Shown here in pieces: positions 59,801 through 64,000 of a stretch of 64,000 nucleotides of DNA. Source of the stretch: Litoditis marina (taxonomy: Eukaryota; Nematoda; Chromadorea; Rhabditida; Rhabditidae). The position numbers were made by a program, and so were the translations under genes. Each line of letters opens with the position of its first letter. Position 1 is the stretch's first letter. The DNA lies in the NCBI GenBank assembly GCA_964036275.1, contig OZ038437.1, positions 18,458,859-18,522,858 on the forward strand. Reading direction: 5' to 3'. The notes under the pieces were generated by a model. It was not told the DNA's origin, did no database searches, and saw only the letters and a program-made list of their open reading frames with translations.

Positions 59801-62486
59801 CTGGCGTATGGTTGCAAACACAACAAAACATGGAAAGAATCTATATTGCCCAATTAAAGTTTAAAATTTAAACAAAAGCAGAAATTCAACTATAAAACTA
59901 ACCAGGATTCGGCTGCAGGTATTCATTGGTTCCGATGACCAGGGCACTAATCAACTCGTACGTCGTGTCGATGTTCTGGAAAAAAGGATAACTTACGTAT
60001 GCATGCCATATCAACAATACAACAATATACTTTCTGAATCACAGAAAACAGTCATACACTCACAAGACACTGGATTGCTCCTTTTCTGGCCGGCACCCCA
60101 CCAAGAAATGTGACCCGCGACCCCCATTTCTTACCGGAAACAAGTATTCCGACTAGTTTCAACAATAAATTGGTTATTTTCATATTGAGAAAGCACCGTT
60201 ACCCATCTATGCTTGAAACGCAACCCCTCCGCCAAAACTAGGCTAAGTTAGTTTATGAAAATAGTAGATGACGCTCGGCCATTCAAGTAGGTGATAGCGT
60301 ACGACTCATATTCATATGCCAAACATATAAGAGGCATCCATTTAAATAGTTTTTCAAAATTCAAATATAATGCAAATCTGGTCAATTTTTTATTTATTGC
60401 CGAGAAACCTAGAATATGGTCAGTTTCTGGTTCCGTTTCGCAGACTTTATCGTCCAAATAAATGACGAGGGTCAATTATTTTCTTGAAGTCTAACAACGG
60501 TCATTATTTTACACATTACTTTTGACAATCGTCAGTTACTTTCATACTGAAACTGACAACTGTCAAAACTGTATTTGCAAACCACCTGCCTCAGTCGGGA
60601 CTCGAACCTGACCCCGTCAGTTCAAAAGCGCAAGCGCTAACCACTACACTACAGCGGCTACTGAGAAGGCGCGTGAGTTTCTGTAAGTCATGCCGGGAGC
60701 GCGATCAACAGTTAATCTGGAACTCTTTTTAATGTCGAGAAAATTAAATTAAAAAAGTTCATTTCGTTTTTATTGGTCCATTTCATAAGTGAACGGGTTT
60801 CTTGATAACCTTACCGGCTTTTGGTAATATTTCAGGTTACCACATAGGTAACCGGTTGGTAACCTGAAATTTAATTTTGGTTACTGTACAAATAAGCGGT
60901 AAAACCACAATGAAAAACTAACAGGTAACCGTTTCTCATTTCAGGTTACCACGCGGTTACCTACTTAGGTAATCTGAAGATTAGTTTACTAAAAACTGGT
61001 GAGGGTACCAAATAAACCCGGTTACCTATTTAATTCATCGTTCTCATTAGTTTTCATTATTTAAATCTGTCTCGTTATATGTGCGATCAGTACGATTTGG
61101 CTGGCGCATCTTATATCCGCGACAGTCGATGCCCTAACTATTGGCCCTGTAGCGCAGTGGCAGTGTGTCAGCCTTTTGCCCTGGCGCCCGCAGGTTCGAT
61201 CCCGCGAACATTCTGACAGTGGTCAGAATTACACAGAATGAACGAGGCAATTTACTGACGAATGCCAAAAAAACCAGAATATTAATTGACCGGCGTCAAA
61301 AAGCTCGTTTTCACTTCTGACATTTGTCAGTAAGTTTTCTGACTAGAAACCGAAGATGTGGTCCATAGGTGCGATACCCCGGTTAGCTAACTGGGGGATC
61401 CTTAACTTTTCCTTCAACTGGGCTAGGGGGACCAATAACTATTGTGATAATGTTGGGTTTATTGGGTAATTACCAAGGGGTGACCTATAACCTTTCACCT
61501 TTTCTGTGGAGAGGATGTTTAACTGTTCAACTCCCCGAACCGATACTATCCCACCTATGATGTGGTCAGAATTGTGCAAATTTTAATGGAAACATGCTCC
61601 ATGAGAAAATGACCAGATTTGCATAATATTTGAAATTTGAAAAACTATTTAAATGGACGCCTCTTATATCTCCACTTTCTTACGCCAAGAACCATCAGAG
61701 CATTACGTAGGGAAATTATTCGACATCACAATTTTAAAACAACTCGAGAACTATTCACTCTAATGTTTAAATTAAACCCCACTTACTACCCAAGTCAAAC
61801 CTAGCAGGACTTTCATTGAGTGTTGACATAATGTGACCTAAATACACATATAACAGTACAAACAACAAAATATAAACGACAAGCGAACCTTTTCCATATC
61901 ATTGTAAACTTCGTCCAATTTCGTTGGCTCGGCGGCACCAACTGTTTCCGACAGATACTGGAAAAAGGCAAAAGGTAACAATAAAAAAAACAATTTTAAA
62001 TAAACCACTAGTAATTACTCATACTCGTAATTTCATGAATAACACTTAAAGAAGGACGATTATGTGGTCCAGTCGCAAGAGTCGCAACGGTTTTTCTGTC
62101 TTCAAGAAAATAGGTCCATTCAAAGAATATGAACTATGAACCAGTGGTTGTATTAAACTATACTTTAACTCTATAACAAGTAACAACGGTGACTTCCATA
62201 TGTAACTGGTTTTTGGTATTGGTAACCCTTTTTTTGGGCTTAGGTAACCGGTCGGTAACCGAAAATGAAAAGCTGTTACCTGTTTTTCCAATCCAATGCA
62301 AAATGTAACTTTTACCGTTAGTTTGTACGGTAACCAAACTTTAGTTTTAGGTTAGGTTACCTACCGGTTACCTGTGAGGTAACCTGGAAAAGAGGTTACC
62401 AAAAACCAAAAACCATATTATATTGGCCAGTAACAACATACCTGATTGGCCTTATTAAACTGCTTGCGCAGCCCCGAAAACGACAT
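52463..62486 (-). CDS. unc-57: Endophilin A (N-BAR plus SH3)
   Basis: Twelve minus-strand exons (62486-62442, 61957-61889, 59975-59903, 59359-59211, 58091-57963, 57114-57048, 56039-55954, 55428-55325, 55112-55035, 54666-54549, 53742-53638, 52594-52463) encode 384 aa. The amphipathic start MSFSGLRKQFNKANQYL and the BAR domain to about residue 245 are clear: TKLDEVYNDMEKNIDTTYEL, NEYLQPNP, TRAKM, PQTEGLLAETMQKFGQRLGD, KQNFLDPLTHLQNTELRDVN, LKGRRLDYDCKKRQ, EQISQLRALVDAQLDFHRQT. A Gly/Pro/Gln-rich linker follows (about 250-329), then the SH3 domain: ALFDFEAQ (330-337), Trp360 in DENWMEG and GLFPVTYVQ. The protein bends membranes and recruits synaptojanin and dynamin in synaptic vesicle endocytosis (family knowledge). 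A partial copy of exon 4 lies at 59490. Introns host families B, D, F and H. Confidence 0.95.
53147..53161. repeat. Poly-C tract
   Basis: A run of about 14 C in intron 11 of unc-57. Confidence 0.85.
53219..53385 (-). repeat. Family F element
   Basis: Starts ACACCAGTAAGGTCTGACTA and ends GGACAACTTTACTGGTGTTT, in the opposite orientation to the copies at 35506 and 59648. The inverted ends ACACCAGTAA / TTACTGGTGT are clear. Confidence 0.85.
53471..53594. repeat. Family B palindromic element
   Basis: TTGAAGAAGGACGATTATGT ... CACATAATCGTGCTTC, inner CTTTAAACTGCAATACAT / ATTGCAGTTTAAAGGACCG. It lies in unc-57 intron 11, 85 bp from a family F element. Confidence 0.88.
53757..53798. repeat. (AT)n microsatellite
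   Basis: About 20 TA dinucleotides in unc-57 intron 10, shortly upstream (in the sense of transcription) of exon 11. Confidence 0.9.
54151..54272. repeat. Family B palindromic element
   Basis: TGAAGTAGGACGATTATGTG ... CCACATAATCGTCCTTCTTT. A second copy in the same unc-57 intron as the one at 53757 AT repeat. Confidence 0.88.
56638..56804. repeat. Fold-back element in unc-57 intron 6
   Basis: Inner arms GCGACACTGTACTACTACCG and CGGCAGTAGTACGGTGTCGC are inverted, with CACTG...CAGTG at the ends. The region 56240-56370 carries related CAGTGGTAA/TTACCAG motifs. Confidence 0.75.
57146..57164. repeat. (AT)n microsatellite
   Basis: Nine TA dinucleotides 30 bp from the acceptor of unc-57 exon 6. 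Confidence 0.85.
58930..59166. repeat. Family H fold-back element
   Basis: AACAGGAACCAAATCTCGTG at the left end pairs with CATGAGATTTGGTTCCTGTC at the right end. It ends about 45 bp from unc-57 exon 4. Confidence 0.75.
59490..59512 (-). pseudogene. Partial duplicate of unc-57 exon 4 start
   Basis: On the minus strand TTTTCAG is followed by CGACTCGCGCCAAAATGGG, a near copy of the first bases of exon 4 (encoding TRAKM). It keeps a usable acceptor, but the frame then runs to a stop with no endophilin sequence, so use of it would truncate the protein. Confidence 0.7.
59648..59812 (+). repeat. Family F element
   Basis: GTTGTCCGAATAGTCAGAAA ... GAAAACGGACTACTTTATGT ... GTCAGACCTTACTGGCG, in unc-57 intron 3. 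Confidence 0.82.
60589..60667 (-). pseudogene. tRNA-like pseudogene in unc-57 intron 2
   Basis: On the minus strand it has TAGTGTAGTGGTTAGCGC (A box) and GGTTCGAGTCC (B box). Acceptor and anticodon stems have several mismatches, so a working tRNA is unlikely. Confidence 0.6.
60800..61030. repeat. Family D, GGTAACC-rich repeat
   Basis: CAGGTTACCACATAGGTAAC, CGGTTGGTAACCTG, CGCGGTTACCTACTTAGG; interleaved direct and inverted GGTAACC motifs. Confidence 0.7.
61139..61206 (+). pseudogene. tRNA-like pseudogene in unc-57 intron 2
   Basis: A box TAGCGCAGTGG and B box GGTTCGATCCC with a possible CTTTTGC anticodon loop, but the T stem pairs at only two positions. Opposite in orientation to the tRNA-like copy 500 bp away. 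Confidence 0.6.
62047..62080. repeat. Family B element fragment
   Basis: TAAAGAAGGACGATTATGTG then GTCCAGTCGCAA; only the left end is present. Confidence 0.7.
62165..62410. repeat. Family D, GGTAACC-rich repeat
   Basis: GGTAACCGGTCGGTAACCG against CTACCGGTTACCTGTGAGG. It lies in unc-57 intron 1, ending about 30 bp from exon 1. Confidence 0.7.
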
Positions 62487-63301
62487 TTTGCTTCCTTTTC
62501 AGTTTTCCTTTGCTCCAGAGGCGTCACACGGAAATCACGTAGAAATTGAAAAGAAACCTAAAAATACGATAATTCAAAATATGCATAAAACGTAAGGATA
62601 ACGAGACATAATAAACACGAACATGTTTAAAATTAAAACGGAGAAATGAGTGAACAAATATTGGAGTAAAGTTGAACAGAACATCGTTTCAGGTCGAAAT
62701 AAGTCAATATTAGTCAAATTCTCAAATGAAGCAATACAATTTTCATGAACAAGGAAAATCGAAAATGAGACCACTTCTCCATTGTAAATCGGAACATTGC
62801 TGATAACCAAACGAGACAGTAATAAACATGTCAATTACGAACTATTTAACGTTTAGTAAACAACTACCAGACAGAATCTCCTCTCTTTTTCTCTCTCTCT
62901 CTTTCTCTCACCGATCTCTGTCAGTCTCACTCTCTCTCTCTCTGCTACGTGTTGCACAGAACGTTATTAACCATATGAATATATTAAAATTGAAAAAAAT
63001 GAATTGCAGGTCAAGAGCCAAAGTTCAAAATTCCCCTAAAACCACCGAAATCCAAGCAAATCAATTTCTCTACGACAAAAGTAGTGGAAAAGGGAAGAAA
63101 GGGCGGGAGAAGCTAGTAATAAGCACAGACAAGCCACGCCCACTTTCTGCGGTTGCTCCCGGCCATTTAATGCAATATTCATGCGGGAGGGACAAGGGAG
63201 AGAGAGAGGGAGAGAGGGAGAGAATAGAGAGAGAGAGAGAGAAAGAGGGAGAGAAAGAGAGAGGCAGAGGAGAGGGTAGAGGGAGAATTGTTATTGTTTA
63301 T

Positions 63302-63671
63302 CTCTAGATTTTGGCGGCGACCCGCCGGCGACATGGAGGGGTCGGCAGAGTGTCGCCGGCGGGTCGCCTGCGATTATTTTTAGGTCCTTCACACTAAACG
63401 TTCAATATAGTAATCAGGTACCGAAACTGGTAATTTTACAGTTAATAAAAATTTTGTATATACTTATCGTCGCCAGAAATAAACACGATGAGATTCACGG
63501 CTTCATTGTTCATGTATAAACATGTCACCCACCTGAAAACTACAAGTATACGTATCTGATTAGCATATATCTTATCCAGAATCAACAACCTAAAAATAAT
63601 CGCAGGCGACCCGCCGGCGACACTCTGCCGACCCCTCCATGTCGCCGGCGACTCGCCGCCAAATTCTAGAG
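63302..63671. mobile_element. 370-bp transposon with 84-bp GC-rich inverted repeats
   Basis: Left arm 63302-63385 (CTCTAGATTTTGGCGGCGAC...) and right arm 63588-63671 are almost perfect reverse complements, with a 202-bp AT-rich loop that has no ORF. The arms are rich in GGCGAC/GTCGCC. It is a non-autonomous element; its transposase family is not recognised. Confidence 0.88.
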
Positions 63672-63695
63672 ATGCACAATGTACTATACTATTGC

Positions 63696-63708
63696 CCCCC
63701 CCCCCCCG
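63696..63708. repeat. Poly-C tract
   Basis: Run of about 13 C just outside the 370-bp inverted-repeat element. Confidence 0.85.
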
Positions 63709-64000
63709 GTAATAGTCAGGAATCTCGATCAAAAGTTCTCTATTTCAGTATGAGCACCAGGAATATTTATGAAATAAAAGTCGATTTTTTTGGGTATTCT
63801 ACTCAAGTAAACTATCTCGATGTTGATTATATATGAAAAAACTACCAGTCAGAGCTTCAAAGCCAAAAATTTGTGAAACAAAAGTTTCGTGAAATCGTGA
63901 TCGTGACCGCGAAATTATCGATTACCAATAGAAAAGCACCAATCTAAATTGTAAAGCCACGTATTGTTTTGTCGCCTTGATTTCTTCAATAATAATGAAT

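Larger units (their letters stand above)
62487..64000. other. Upstream region of unc-57
   Basis: Presumed promoter region of unc-57. It contains a CT-rich tract (62880-62945), a GA-rich tract (63195-63290) and the inverted-repeat transposon at 63302-63671. The 159-aa ORF at 62828-63307 is built from the two simple repeats and is not believed. Confidence 0.5.

Noticed and set aside
62828..63307. 159-codon plus-strand ORF
   Set aside because: Composed largely of Ser/Leu from a CT tract and Arg/Glu from a GA tract.

Overview
The window looks like nuclear DNA of a Caenorhabditis-type nematode. Coding exons are short and separated by AT-rich introns with gt...tttcag borders. Three genes start just after a TTTCAG-like acceptor, as expected for spliced-leader trans-splicing. 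The recognisable proteins include a nematode-specific SRD-type chemoreceptor and glycine-rich secreted peptides next to conserved housekeeping genes. All gene models below were assembled by hand from splice sites, codon phase and protein similarity; no search or transcript data was available.

Layout: (1) 1267-9987, plus strand: a 17-exon gene for a 536-aa TKL/MAP3K-like protein kinase whose N-terminal half is a tandemly duplicated cysteine-containing module. (2) 10838-18144, plus strand: four small two- or three-exon genes, each with its own TATA box, encoding secreted Gly/Met/Tyr-rich peptides; three share a PVGPYGGxP[YF]AR block. (3) 18145-25527: no confident gene; dense palindromic elements, tRNA-derived repeats and minisatellites. 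(4) 25528-26565, minus: a small two-helix membrane protein of unknown function. (5) 30279-33765, plus: mitochondrial ribosome recycling factor (mrrf-1). (6) 34256-38163, minus: proteasome subunit beta-4/PSMB2 (pbs-4), convergent with mrrf-1. (7) 40081-43409, minus: SRD-like seven-helix chemoreceptor. (8) 43410-52462: about 9 kb of repeats without a supportable gene. (9) 52463-62486, minus: endophilin A (unc-57), 12 exons, BAR plus SH3. (10) 62487-64000: simple repeats and a 370-bp inverted-repeat transposon.

The genes do not form one pathway. The functionally coherent block is the peptide cluster, which looks like epidermal or innate-immune secreted peptides. The most unusual observations are the duplicated module on the kinase, the conserved block in the peptide cluster, a probable recently gained intron containing a palindromic element in the fourth peptide gene, two partial exon duplications inside introns of conserved genes (mrrf-1 and unc-57), and a tRNA-derived element with pol III A/B boxes and short inverted ends present in three full copies and one truncated copy.
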